A DNA stretch of 64,000 nucleotides from Isochrysis galbana (Eukaryota > Haptophyta > Isochrysidales > Isochrysidaceae). The notes beneath the pieces were generated by a model. The model searched no databases, had not been told where the DNA came from, and was given only the letters and a program-made list of their open reading frames with translations. Positions 53,831 to 63,705 of the stretch are shown one piece after another. The position numbers and the translations under genes are program-made. The stretch covers positions 57,268 to 121,267 of the forward strand of contig CM030934.1 in the NCBI GenBank assembly GCA_018136815.1, read 5' to 3'. Every line of letters starts with the position of its first letter. The stretch's first letter is position 1.

Positions 53831-54024
53831 GGGGAGGCGGCGGCGGCGGTGGCGGCGGAGGTGGCGGCGGCGGGGAGGACGCCATCGGTGGAGGCGCCGT
53901 CGACGTTGGTGGAGGCGGCGGGGGTGTTGTTGTCGACGATGGCGCGGCGAGGGCGTGCAAGTGAGTGGGGGATGTCTTCAAACTGTCGAAACAAGCGAAT
54001 GCTTGTTCGTGGGGCAAGTCTCAA
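53515..54024 (-). CDS. Pro/Ala/Thr-rich hypothetical protein
   Basis: A minus-strand frame from ATG 54024 (MRLAPRTSIRLFRQFEDIPH, then SLARPRRAIVDNN), continuing into a GGC-array translation (Ala/Pro). The first 35 residues look protein-like, the rest is low complexity. Upstream is the dispersed motif at 54105-54155. It may be a gag-type first ORF of the element whose leader carries that motif. Confidence 0.25.
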   Translation of the reverse strand: MRLAPRTSIRLFRQFEDIPHSLARPRRAIVDNNTPAASTNVDGASTDGVLPAAATSAATAAAASPATAAASPGQPPESPAQVLPTTISRTPPVSHSPSSIPHTLTPAPATPPMGGGPACTTTGRAGGARWPRARAARLVSHRPRTMAPLLMSPICPSQPARLLPTLQVQ

Positions 54025-54272
54025 GGGGCATAGAGCACAGTCTTGAGAAAGAGAGAGGGAGCGCGCGCGCTACATGGCGACACAAGCCACGATCACACAT
54101 CACTCACAAAACCGCCCAGTCAACAAAGGGACACTCCGAAAACTCACGTAAACAGTCGCCACAATCAAAGAAACGAGTCCGGAGAAGAATGCAGCCAACC
54201 GAAACGAAGCCACAACGAAGAGTCTCGAAGTAAACGGCGATCACCCCTCAAGAAACAATGCCCATCCTAAAG

Positions 54273-54839
54273 TTAAAAGACACACAAGCCATCGGATCCG
54301 TCTAGAGTATTGAGAAAATACTCTGGATCCGACACGGTGCTGGTGTGTTGTGGCCAGTGTGGTTGTGGTTGTGTGGACTGTGGGTAGATCATGTGAGATG
54401 GTTGGTTAGAGCTGGGTGAGGCGGATGGGGCTGGAGGAGCGGTGGTGGTGGGGATGTGAGGAGTGGGGAGAGGATGGAAGGGTGAGGAAGGCACCCCTCC
54501 GCTACCATGTGGTGGATCGTGTGGAACTGTGGCTGTGGTGCGGCTGGGTGTGAGAGGAGGCTGAGCTGTAACATGAGAAGTATGGCTCACCTGGAGCATG
54601 GGGGGTGAACAGTGGGGAGCCGGGGAAGCGTGCAGGGACGGGGCCGAAGACATGGGCGCACTCTCAGCCATCACGGGGCACAGCGACACGAGAACGGGAA
54701 CGAGGGACGGACGAGGGGGGACGGAGGGCGCTCGAGCGATAGCGCGGAGCGTAGTCAAGACACCGAGAGAAAACGTCACGCGCGGGGGGGAAGGGAATCG
54801 CGCGGGAAAGAGATAGACAAAAGGGGGTCGGGAACTCAA
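54273..54839 (-). CDS. Pro/Ser/Thr-rich hypothetical protein, possible gag N-terminus
   Basis: A minus-strand frame; the probable start is ATG 54671 (MAESAPMSSAPSLHASPAP) and an upstream ATG at 54839 is possible. It ends with HTSTVSDPEYFLNTLDGSDG just before a perfect hairpin (AGAGTATT...AATACTCT, 54305-54325). Disordered, no enzymatic motif. Pro/Ser/Gln/His-rich N-termini ending in a short helix are common in copia/gypsy gag proteins; unproven. Confidence 0.35.
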   Translation of the reverse strand: MSSRPPFVYLFPARFPSPPRVTFSLGVLTTLRAIARAPSVPPRPSLVPVLVSLCPVMAESAPMSSAPSLHASPAPHCSPPMLQVSHTSHVTAQPPLTPSRTTATVPHDPPHGSGGVPSSPFHPLPTPHIPTTTAPPAPSASPSSNQPSHMIYPQSTQPQPHWPQHTSTVSDPEYFLNTLDGSDGLCVF

Positions 54840-55281
54840 GGAAGCACTCGGGGAGAGATGGGAGGGGAGAGGGGGAAGAGGGCTTCCGCGGGGAGCCCGG
54901 GAGAGGAGAGGAGAAGGGGGGGCGGGCCGATACGGGACGATACGGGAAGAAGGGGACTGGGGCGCGGCGACGGAGAGGGAGTCGCGCGGGAAGACCTAAA
55001 AACGGAACGTACGGGGGAAAGTGTACAAGGTCCCCCCTTTACCCGCAACACCCCCTACCCGTAACAAGGGCGGTGTCGGCAGAAAGGCGAAAGATATCTA
55101 GACAGTAGTAGGTGTCAGCTCCGAATCTTCAGATCTTTTTTCATACCTGCCTCCCTCCCCCTCCCTCTCTCGCTCCCTCCCTCCCTCCGTGCTCTGCACG
55201 TGTCCAACATGAGAAACAAAAAAAACTTTGCGCAGCGCGCGAGGGCATACACGGGTGCATATGATACTCTCACTCCTCCAT
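54840..55281. other. no gene; GC-rich leader-like sequence
   Basis: 54840-55040 is G-rich with CGCGGGG words as in 36100-36330. 55130-55190 is CT-rich (CCCTCCCTCTCTCGCTCCC). It lies downstream of the FkbM-like gene (minus strand). Confidence 0.4.
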
Positions 55282-56000
55282 TCACACCCACGAATGGGCT
55301 CGCACGCCTTTGTGTCGCAACTTCAAGAAATATTCGTAAGAATCGGCAATGGATTTGGTCATGTCTCGACTGCTCTTCCACGCGGAAGCCATAAGGTAGT
55401 TATCGACATGATGCTCCCAGACAAACTCGTCAATGTATGACAAGTCGTCGTTGTCGTCGCTGAGCAAGTAATTCACAATCGCCGTCTCGACCTTCTTGCT
55501 GTCGATGTCCAATTTGAGCAGTACGTAGTCCTCCATTTCAGCACGTTGACGAATGACATGCGGCAAGAACGGTTCAATTTCTGGGCTCGTCGAAACACAT
55601 TGCTGGTGGTAATGCGTCTTGTTTTTCCAGTCCGCTGGCACAGTCTTGTAGAATTTGGCCTCGGGTACCGTGCATTCCCACCCTTCTATGTGATCCCAAG
55701 TGATGCCTTGACGTTTCCAGATGGTCGCAAAGTAACTTAACGACGGTCCGCCTGCACCCTTGTTCCACGAAGACGCTCCGGCATCGAACAAAAGTGCTTT
55801 GTGGTCCATAAACCGCTTGGACGGCGGCAGCACGTAACTGCGATCCACCATGAAGTGGTTACCATGCAGGCACTGCGCAAGTGGATGACGCAGGTGAGAA
55901 ACGAGAGGCTCGATGTACTCGCGTTCGAGCGTTCCAGTCTCGGGGTCGGTCCACTCAAAATAGGACCAAATGGCGTCGTCTGTCACCAGCGGCACAGCAA
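55282..56000 (-). CDS. FkbM-methyltransferase-like conserved algal protein, 5' end in the gap
   Basis: At least 237 residues on the minus strand, open into the gap at 56000, ending with KGVRAHSWV and TGA. Landmarks are HFMVDRSYVLPPS, LLFDAGASSWNKGAGGPSL, SYFATIWKRQGITWDHIEGW, DYVLLKLDIDSKKVETAIVN, IDEFVWEHHVDNYLM. The FDAGAS and YVLLKLDID...VE pattern matches an algal family usually linked to FkbM-type methyltransferases: the first would sit near the SAM site, and the D-x-D after LK is typical. Substrate unknown; probably a secretory or membrane enzyme, but the N-terminus is missing. No frameshift was noticed here, unlike most genes in the window. Confidence 0.7.
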
Positions 56001-56100
56001 NNNNNNNNNNNNNNNNNNNNNNNNNNNNNNNNNNNNNNNNNNNNNNNNNNNNNNNNNNNNNNNNNNNNNNNNNNNNNNNNNNNNNNNNNNNNNNNNNNNN
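56001..56100. other. assembly gap (100 N)
   Basis: Exactly 100 undetermined bases, the usual placeholder for a gap of unknown size. It hides the 5' ends of both the FkbM-like gene (minus) and the hAT transposase (plus). Confidence 1.
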
Positions 56101-57751
56101 GCGCGCGTTGGATTGTCAAGTCCGCTCGGCCGCTGACTCTTCCTGAGACCGACGAGCCTTTTCGCGATATGATCAAGGCGATCACCCGTGGCGCCTGGGA
56201 ACCGCCTAATAGGCGGAACGTGACGGACCACATTCTCAAGCTCTCTGGTCAAGGACAGCTTCGTGTGCAAGCATGGTTTCAGGCCATGGTCATAGACGGC
56301 GTCAAACCCTCGATGGCTGGGGACATCTGGTCCAGCAAAGGATGCTCACTGATGGGAATATGCATGTATGGCATCAACTCGTCTTGGAAGATGTGCGAGT
56401 GGCTCGTGGCAGCAACACCGTTCGGTGCCCAAAGACATACAGGCCTCGCTATCGACGAGATGACTGTCACGGCCCTAAAAGCTCAAGGTGTCCAGTGGCG
56501 AGAAGGTGGGACTGTGTATGAGGCAGTGCACGGAAAGGTGTCGGACAACGCCTCCAACATGAGCAAGGGCTGGGAGGGCTTTAGTGGTGGCTTCTGCGCC
56601 GACCACACGCTTGAGCTTTCTGTCAAGTGCTTCACTGGCGCGGAAGGAGTCAAAGAGGCATTCTCCAAGGCAAAAGGCATCGTGGCATATTTCAATCGGT
56701 CTACCGCTGGGATTCAAGATCTGACTAGCATCAAGAAATCGTTGGGGCTTCCTCAGAGGAAGCCGGTGCAAGATGTTGCCACGCGCTGGTTCTCCTCATT
56801 CTTGATGGTTGAGTGGTTCTACGAACAGCGCGAGGCTGTCCAGATGTACGACGTCAAGTTCGGAGCAGAGCTCGCGAGGAACGATGCGTACAAGGACAAT
56901 CGCCTCTCTCACCGAGACTGGACCATCTTGGAGCAGAGCATGGCTATCCTCGGCCCGTTCTCACAAGCAACCAAGCACCTCGAGGGCACCAGCTACGTGA
57001 CAGTCTCACTCGTGCTCCCTTACATATATCGACTCATTGATGGTGCAGCTGATGTGCCGGTGCGTATGCAAAAGCAGAGTGCTCAACAATGGATCCGCGC
57101 GGATCGCCTTGACCCGTCAGTGCGTGCAGCTCGCAAGCTCTTGCAGGCAGATATGAAACGACGATGGATAGACAATTTGCCGATAGAGCAGCGCAATGAG
57201 TTCGACATCTGCGTTGTCCTCGATCCACGATTCAAGGGCTATCACTTTCCAGGCCTGAATGCCGCCACAAGCCTTGCCGATGAGCGTGCCGAGGCATTGG
57301 ACCGCATCCGCCGTGTGTGGGAGGCTGATTGGAAACCATGCCAATGCCCGGAGACTAGGCAAGCCGAAGCCGTTCAGAAGCCCATCTCCCCGGTCGTTGT
57401 GCCGCAGCGTCCCTTATCTCAGAGCTCCTCATCCTTTCGTCCTTTTTCGCGGAGCCCCTCATGCCGGAAGATGAGATGAGTGACTGCGAGGAGGAACCCA
57501 CTGAAACCGATGAATTGGAGCGATATCTCACACTCACCCCTGTCGAGAAGAACCTTGATTTGGATGTGCTTGCGTGGTGGCGAGCACGGGACCATAACAA
57601 AATCGCAGAGCCCGCCAGTGGCCGGCCGTGTGGGATGCCAAACCTGGCAAAGATGGCCCGCCAATATCTCGGGCGACCGGCATCGTCGGCTGGAGTTGAG
57701 CGCATGTTCAGCAAGGCAGGTAGATCCATGACGACCTCAAGGCTCGCATAA
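56101..57751 (+). mobile_element. hAT-superfamily transposase, N-terminus in the gap
   Basis: The coding frame enters from the gap. It runs with GDIWSSKGCSLMGICMYGI, the D(x)W(t/s)S catalytic region (first Asp near 56320). Next comes HGKVSDNASNMSKGWEGF (56526-56580; the second Asp lies in the DNAxNM motif), then CADHTLELSVK (CxxH) and VQDVATRWFSSFLMVEWF. A one-base shift is needed between about 57360 and 57460. The dimerisation domain follows: DVLAWWRARDHNKI, MARQYLGRPASSAGVERMFS and SKAGR (57560-57725), ending at TAA 57749-57751. A BED zinc finger, if present, is in the gap. Catalytic residues appear intact, but the frameshift and missing ends leave activity uncertain. No terminal repeat was found downstream to 57900. 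Confidence 0.88.
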
Positions 57752-57902
57752 CGATTCGACCCTCGAGCATACTTTGCTGGCAGCGGCGAATGCCCTTTGA
57801 TCGTATGTATGTATGTGTAGCTAAAGTGTAAAGTGAGTGAGTATGTCCCTTAAATTGTCTCTCTCCTGTCTTCCTGCGCGAGATCGCAGGAGCTTATTGT
57901 CG

Positions 57903-59750
57903 AACAGGTGCTCCTTTCGAGCCCCCACCATATGAAGAGTTTGTTCCACCCCCGTCGTCGACGTACTCGTACCCAAGCGTAACTTCGTTCACCTCCGACG
58001 CCACGTCGGCGCCGCCCAAATCATGGACCAACAAGTCCAGATCGAGGCTCTCCGCGGCGCTGTCGACCGCCTCGAGTCCTCTACCCTCCAAGCCGCCCAG
58101 CGCCACGAAGAATTTCAGCGAGAGGTGGGGTCTACCTTCAAAGCGATACTCAACATTCTACAGGGCCACGCGGGCACTACGACTTCGTCTCGAGTCGAAC
58201 TTCGCCACCGCTTGTGGAAGAAGGAGACACTCCATTGGTGCTCCCCCTGCCTCGGTCAAGCTCCCTTCTCAATCTTTGCCCGCCGCGCCGTTCTCCGTCC
58301 GCCGAATCCGATTTCCGATCCCGAACCCAATACGCCTGTTCCTGTCTCGCCCGCCAAGCCCGTTTCTGATCCCAACCTCCACCCACCGTCGCGGCCTCCG
58401 CTCGCTTCCAAATCCGGCGGCTCGGCGCCATCCCGTCGATCCAAGCCTCGCCGGTGATGTTTCTGAGCGAGAGGTCATCCTAGCCTCGTGGGACCAACTG
58501 TTTGAGGATGCCGCTACGAGGTAGCCTCTCTCTACAGGAAGTCCGACGATTTCGAGCTCATCCACGCCATTCTCAACGGCGGCCTCTCTCGGGCCGGCAA
58601 TGTTTGGCACTACCGCGTGTTTTTCGAGAAGGAGCACGTGACCAAGTGGGCTCGGAGCCGCTTCTTCCTCGACCGCACCCTCCATCACCAAGTCCGAATG
58701 GGCAAAGAGCTTTCCGAGATCAAGTTCCCCAAGGGCCTGGCCTCGGATAACGTCCAGACAGCGGCCACCTCCTGGAACGATTTTCGTCTGTCCTTCATCA
58801 AGCCGCTCGAGCGCGCCCTCTCGCTCGGCTGCGACCACCGCGAAATCTTTACATCCTTACTAGCGGCCGCCAACTTGTGCACCACCGGCAACCAAAGGAT
58901 TTACGCCTTCCTCCTCGATCTCGCCGAAGACCCGGTCCTCTCTCTCAACCCCACGCTGGCCTGCGACGTGCTTCTCCGCAAGTGCGACGCCACTTTCGCG
59001 GCCAACGTGCCTGGCTTCGCCAAAGACTCCGCCTCCATGGAGTGGGACCGGCTCGTAGCTCGTGAGGCCGGCTCCGATCTCTTAGAGTTATCCAAGAATT
59101 TGGTGCGCGCGTACGTCCGCAAGATGGGTGACGCGAAGGTGGATGCCACGACAGTCTGGGACCACCGAACATGTCGCACGATATCAATCAACGATTCGAG
59201 TCCATCATTCGGAACGACAAGGTCGACGCGGCTCGCGGCGTGGATAACGCGACCAAGTTCGGCGAGTATCTTGCAAAGACTCGCTTCCGCGTCGAGAACC
59301 ACGAGCTTCCTCGTTCGGCCCTTTCGTGCGTCAACCTCTGCCAACGCTACTTGAGCCCGTACGAACAGTCCCGTGCTGGCCAACAACAAACGTCGGTCAC
59401 GGTCGCCGCCGTGACGCCGCCGGCGACTACTTCCAAGTCCACCAAAACCGCCAAGGTTGCTAAGGCTGCCTCTAACCCCGCAGACACTACGGCTTCGATG
59501 GTCGCCGCCGTCCAAGCGGCGGTGACCGAGGCATTAAAATCGCAAACAACAACTCGAACCGCAAGGCGACTGGCGCTGACAATCGTCGGGCTCCGCCTCC
59601 GCCTACGAATTACTCCGCATCGTCTCCGTTACCGGACGCACTTCTTGACCGTCCTCTCGGCAAAAGCACGTCTTCTCGTCGCCAATGTGATCCCCTCCGA
59701 ACGGCCTTGGGCTTCCGGCCGATTCAGGCCTCTCGGAATGGGATCCAGGT
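57903..59750 (+). CDS. gag-like capsid region of a large retroelement
   Basis: The frame first reads APFEPPPYEEFVPPPSS (a PPPY motif at about 57924), then, in another frame, MDQQVQIEALRGAVDRLESS (coiled coil from 58023), a Pro/Ser linker, and SLAGDVSEREVILASWDQLF. After one-base shifts near 58510 and 59160 it continues as RYEVASLYRKSDDFELIHAI, HYRVFFEKEHVTKWARSRFF, ERALSLGCDHREIFTSLLAA and HDINQRFESIIRNDKVDAAR. This all-helical stretch before a Ser/Lys/Ala-rich tail looks like a capsid-type gag. Similar proteins precede the polymerase in algal DIRS/Ty3-like elements, but I cannot name the exact family. At least three frameshifts are needed to read it through. Confidence 0.5.
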
Positions 59751-60693
59751 AGCTGGTCTCGAGCTCGAGCCCGCTTCTGGCAAATTTCTCGTTACGCTGG
59801 TCACCCGGCCCTTCGCGCTGCGCTCACGCGCTGCCGTCCCTCCGATGCCACCATGACGGCGCCGCGTGTCGACGACCTAGACCGCGACGTCAAGGAGTGG
59901 ACCGACGCCAACGGCTGCGCGTACTGCGCCTTTCGTCCCGGGCCCCATCTGGTACGCCCGAGGCAGACCTGTGGAAGTATGGCACGGGCGACGGAGCTCA
60001 TAACCCCGTCGTTTGCCAACCGTACATTCGTTTTCTCTGCGAAGGCGGCAGTGGCGAGTGTGGTAACGACCCAGAAGTCCACCGCCGCCTCCGCACGATG
60101 GTCGTTCTCCGTCCGGCCCAGTAGGTCGCCGGCGGGGCCCACGTCCGCGCTGTTACCCCGCTACCAGTCCAGGGTAGTGGGCCTGAACGCCACCCACCAA
60201 AAGATTGTATTACGCTACGGCCGAATACTTCTACGGCCTCAAACCGGTACCCCAAGATTCCCCAAGTTCCAGACAAGCCCTACCACCTCCATCCCCCTCT
60301 TTCTCCTGCCCCCTCGCCGATTGCCCCTATTTCTCCCAATGCCGATGATTCCATCCTGATTCTCGATATCACGCACGAGTCCTCAAAACCAAGTCAACCG
60401 TCACCGCCTCTATATCAACTCAAGCCGCTCAACCGCTACCCCCGCCACTCCCCAAGCATCACCAGTCCAAGACCTCACGGTCTGCGAAAATCCAGCCGCC
60501 GCAGGCCCAATCCAACCTTCAATCTCTCAAATCAAATTTCGCATGTCCGAGCCACAAAACGTCTCCCGAGTACGAGTCCGAGTCCAAGTCACGTTCAGAA
60601 TTACCCTCTTCGTCTTACGCCACCGCGAGCCCATCTACGAGTCTGAGCCCAGTCCAGTCATCACCGGTATCACCAGTCTCCATCGCTACGACG
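59751..60693 (+). CDS. polyprotein linker with Cys/His-rich segment (frameshifted)
   Basis: In successive frames: NGCAYCAF (about 59911-59934), then TPEADLWKYGTGDGAHNPVV and CQPYIRFLCEGGSGECGND (about 59955-60070). The C-x2-C ... H-x4-C ... C-x5-C pattern could bind zinc, as gag nucleocapsid regions do. It is followed by Pro/Ser/Lys-rich sequence with ESESKSRSEL (60570-60600), which runs in frame into the next feature. One frame change near 59940 is needed. Confidence 0.4.
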
Positions 60694-63600
60694 ATGGAGG
60701 CGCAGTTCTCCGGTACTTCCCCACTTTCTTTCGAGTCCGAGTCCAAGCCTGTTTTGAGCAAACCCCGTTCTGAGCCATCCGAGTCCGAGTCCGAGTCCGA
60801 GTTTACAACGTCACCGAGTCCTACCACGCGGTCGGCCGCAGGATTAACGGAGCTCCAGCCACCCACTGAGCCTCCGACGACCACTCCTTCCGCGGGAGTG
60901 TTCACCTTCGGTCCTCCGCGCCCCGAGTCTGAGTCATTTGGAATCTCCGGTCACGTCCAGAATCCCAACCACAACCGAGCCCCGTTTCACGAGCAACCGC
61001 GTATCGAGTCCAAACACAAGCTGACGCCGAAGCCCTCGACGACAGCCACTGTGTCCTTGTCCGAGCCACCGTTCCGAGTCTCGCCGCAGCCGGCCTGCCA
61101 CTCCAGCAGGCTGCACGCCGCCGAGCCGATCCCTTCCGTTTCCGTTCCGAGTCCGAGTCCAATCGCACAAGACAGTGCATCCCGAGCCCGCGTAATCAAG
61201 CCCGTCACCGAGTCCGAGTTTACGGCCGCACCGAGCCAACCGGTGCTGGCCACCATGCCCCTATCGTCATCACAAGCTTCCGCTTCGTCCTCATCGACGG
61301 TTGCGACGCCAGGGGGCTTCACCTTTGGGCCGGCCCCGTCCGTGCCCATTTCGAAAGTTAGCCCTGTTATTGGCGTCCAGCACGCCAGAAACGACGAGTC
61401 CGAGTCCGAGTACAAATTAACGTCACCGCGGAGTCCGCGGTCGACCACCGGCGTTCCCACGCCACCCCATCAACCGAGAGCCATGGAGGAGCTTGCACAG
61501 CCGTCTCCTAGCCCCTCTCAAGTCGCCGAGTCTTCCGAATTCGAGTCTGAATCCACCGTAATTTCAGCGGTCCATCCACCCGCTAGCCCGAGCCAAGTCC
61601 TCCGAAGAATGCTTCGCATTGCAGAACCTCTTCGGCCACTACCCACGCCAGCCGCTGCCGCAGAGCCACCACCCTGGCCCCAGCCTTCCCCGCAGCCGGC
61701 TTCTACGACAGCCACGTCCCTTCTTTCGCCGGCGCCGACCCCGCCGACGACAGAATGCAACGACGTCGATCCCTGGCCTGTTTCCTCTTCCGACGTGACC
61801 ATGGAGAGTGACCACAACTCCTCTGCACGTCGAGGAACGGCGGCCTCCCAAACCGAGCTTCTACGCCCATTGAGCCAGCCCAACCGAGTCCCTGAGCCAT
61901 GTCCTTCATGTCTCTCACCGGTGGTCTCGCGGCCGCGGCGTCCGTCGCCGCCGTCCGACACCCCACTTCTCCGAGTTTCTTCGTCAATCCCGTCCCCCGA
62001 GCCCGTCTCTACGTCGTCGATATCCGAGTCTTCTTCCATTCGTCCTACGTCGCTGCGGCCACCGGTCGCCGCCTCCGAGCACTGCCTGCCTCTCGATACC
62101 ACTGCCACCACCATCATGCGCGTGGCAGCGATCAATGCGTCCGCGATCCAGTCCTTCGATCCCTCTCAAAACAACTCCGATGTCGGCACCCGCGATGATA
62201 CCCCGTCACCCGCTCTCCACGCTCTCGCCTCTCTTCGTGCGCGAGCGAGCGGCTCTGCGGTGGTATTACCTCGGCACCTCACGGAGGCAGCCCAAGAGCT
62301 TCGCCGGCCTCGCGATGGCACCCTAGCCTCGCCTGCCGCCGCGCTACCCAAGCACTTGGATGAGCTTTGCGCTGAGCTCACGAAGATGAATCAACGAGTC
62401 CAAGACGGGCTGACGTCTGGCTGTCACGCACCACGCGTTCTCGTCGTTGGCGAGACGAGCGGCGTCGTCTCGTCCATGTTCCTACTCGCCGGAGCTGATG
62501 TAGCTACGTGCGATTTGTATCCTTCCGAGATTGATTACGTGCCCCACTTCCAAGGCGACGCGCTTCATGTCCAAAACTTAGGTTGGGACCTAGTCATCGC
62601 CCACCCGCCCTGCACGTACCTCTCCGCCGTCAGCAGTCAATGGCTCTCCCAAGAACCGGGACGTCGTGCCGCTCTTGAGTCGGCCGCTCGCGTCTTCAAG
62701 TCGATGGCCTCCGCCACTGCTCCGTTTGTAGCGGTCGAGAACCCTCGGATGCATGCGGAAGCTCGCCGTTTAGTCGGGGGGTTGACCCCGACCCAATTCG
62801 TCCAACCCTGGGAGCACGGCACTGGACACCGGAAAGCCACCGGGTTGTACCTCACCAAAGGGCTGCCGCCCCTCCAGCCAACCTGCGTCGTGGATGGTCG
62901 TGAGTCAGCCATGGCTAATCTCTCGCCTTCACCGCATCGTGGCGCTCTTCGCAGCCGCACCTACGTCGGTGTAGCTGGAGCGATGGCGACCCATTGGATG
63001 CCTGTTCTTCTTCGACATTTGAGCCAACAGGGAGACCAGCCATCGACGAAGAAACTGTCCGCGTTGGAGCTGCTCGCTTGCGCGCGGCGCAGCCTATCGG
63101 ACCAGCCTTCCCTTAGCTCGACTGAGGCTACCGCTTACGAGCCGTGGTCGGCTCTTCATCGTTATGAGAGGGGGAGGGAATCTAGTGAAGTTTCTTCCGA
63201 CCCCGTTGTTTCCCGTCCAGCTACTCCCGAGTCAGACAATCACGAAGACCAAAAAGAAACCCACGATAACCACGACAACGACACGCCATTCTACGCCTCC
63301 GAGTCTACTCTCCACGACCCATTCTCTCCATGGACCGCCCCGCCTCCGGCACGCGCGAGCTCGCCGCGTCCGACGACGCCGACGACTCTCCGGAAGCGGC
63401 GCCAACAATGGCAATCATTCGGAGTGAACGGGGACCAGAAATGGTCCAACGTCACGCTCGAAACCGCTGACGAAATAAGAGCGCAAGCTCTAGCCGGACG
63501 AGGCGCCGACGAGGAATCCGACCTTACCGCTGCCGTCCGAGCGCCAATCGAGTTTGTGGAAGCCAAAGGCATCCGCGCCGAAGAGCTAGCCTCATTAGTT

Positions 63601-63705
63601 CGAAGACCCAAGACAGAAGCCCAAGCCCGTCTCGAGAAAGATTGGGAAAAGATGTCCGGACCACCCGAGGCACCCCACCGACAAGAGAGGCCTGGGCTAC
63701 ACTAG
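60694..63705 (+). CDS. polyprotein with phage-type cytosine methyltransferase-like domain
   Basis: A 1003-codon frame from the first ATG (sequence upstream is open, so the true start may be earlier). Residues 1-570 are Ser/Pro/Glu-rich with SESESE runs. Residues about 580-775 form a SAM-methyltransferase-like domain: RVLVVGETSGVVSSMFLLAG (motif I), DLYPSE, FQGDAL, WDLVIAHPPCTYLSAVSSQW (PPC, residues 638-640), VAVENPRMHAEA (ENP, 682-684), FVQPWEHGTGHRKATGLYL, and SRTYVGVAGAMATHW (754 onwards). This order matches a family of small phage and prophage proteins annotated as DNA cytosine methyltransferase-like, with a PPC nucleophile motif. The rest (775-1003) is acidic/Pro-rich with a helix near AEELASLVRR. 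Its position after a gag-like region suggests an element-borne enzyme. Confidence 0.72.
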   Translation: MEAQFSGTSPLSFESESKPVLSKPRSEPSESESESEFTTSPSPTTRSAAGLTELQPPTEPPTTTPSAGVFTFGPPRPESESFGISGHVQNPNHNRAPFHEQPRIESKHKLTPKPSTTATVSLSEPPFRVSPQPACHSSRLHAAEPIPSVSVPSPSPIAQDSASRARVIKPVTESEFTAAPSQPVLATMPLSSSQASASSSSTVATPGGFTFGPAPSVPISKVSPVIGVQHARNDESESEYKLTSPRSPRSTTGVPTPPHQPRAMEELAQPSPSPSQVAESSEFESESTVISAVHPPASPSQVLRRMLRIAEPLRPLPTPAAAAEPPPWPQPSPQPASTTATSLLSPAPTPPTTECNDVDPWPVSSSDVTMESDHNSSARRGTAASQTELLRPLSQPNRVPEPCPSCLSPVVSRPRRPSPPSDTPLLRVSSSIPSPEPVSTSSISESSSIRPTSLRPPVAASEHCLPLDTTATTIMRVAAINASAIQSFDPSQNNSDVGTRDDTPSPALHALASLRARASGSAVVLPRHLTEAAQELRRPRDGTLASPAAALPKHLDELCAELTKMNQRVQDGLTSGCHAPRVLVVGETSGVVSSMFLLAGADVATCDLYPSEIDYVPHFQGDALHVQNLGWDLVIAHPPCTYLSAVSSQWLSQEPGRRAALESAARVFKSMASATAPFVAVENPRMHAEARRLVGGLTPTQFVQPWEHGTGHRKATGLYLTKGLPPLQPTCVVDGRESAMANLSPSPHRGALRSRTYVGVAGAMATHWMPVLLRHLSQQGDQPSTKKLSALELLACARRSLSDQPSLSSTEATAYEPWSALHRYERGRESSEVSSDPVVSRPATPESDNHEDQKETHDNHDNDTPFYASESTLHDPFSPWTAPPPARASSPRPTTPTTLRKRRQQWQSFGVNGDQKWSNVTLETADEIRAQALAGRGADEESDLTAAVRAPIEFVEAKGIRAEELASLVRRPKTEAQARLEKDWEKMSGPPEAPHRQERPGLH

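Noticed and set aside
55881-56150. Open frames read through the N run
   Set aside because: They only exist because unknown bases are treated as sense codons.
57752-57902. 3' terminal inverted repeat of the hAT element
   Set aside because: No TAGGG/CAGGG-type end matching any visible 5' sequence; the 5' end is in the gap, so the pair cannot be tested.
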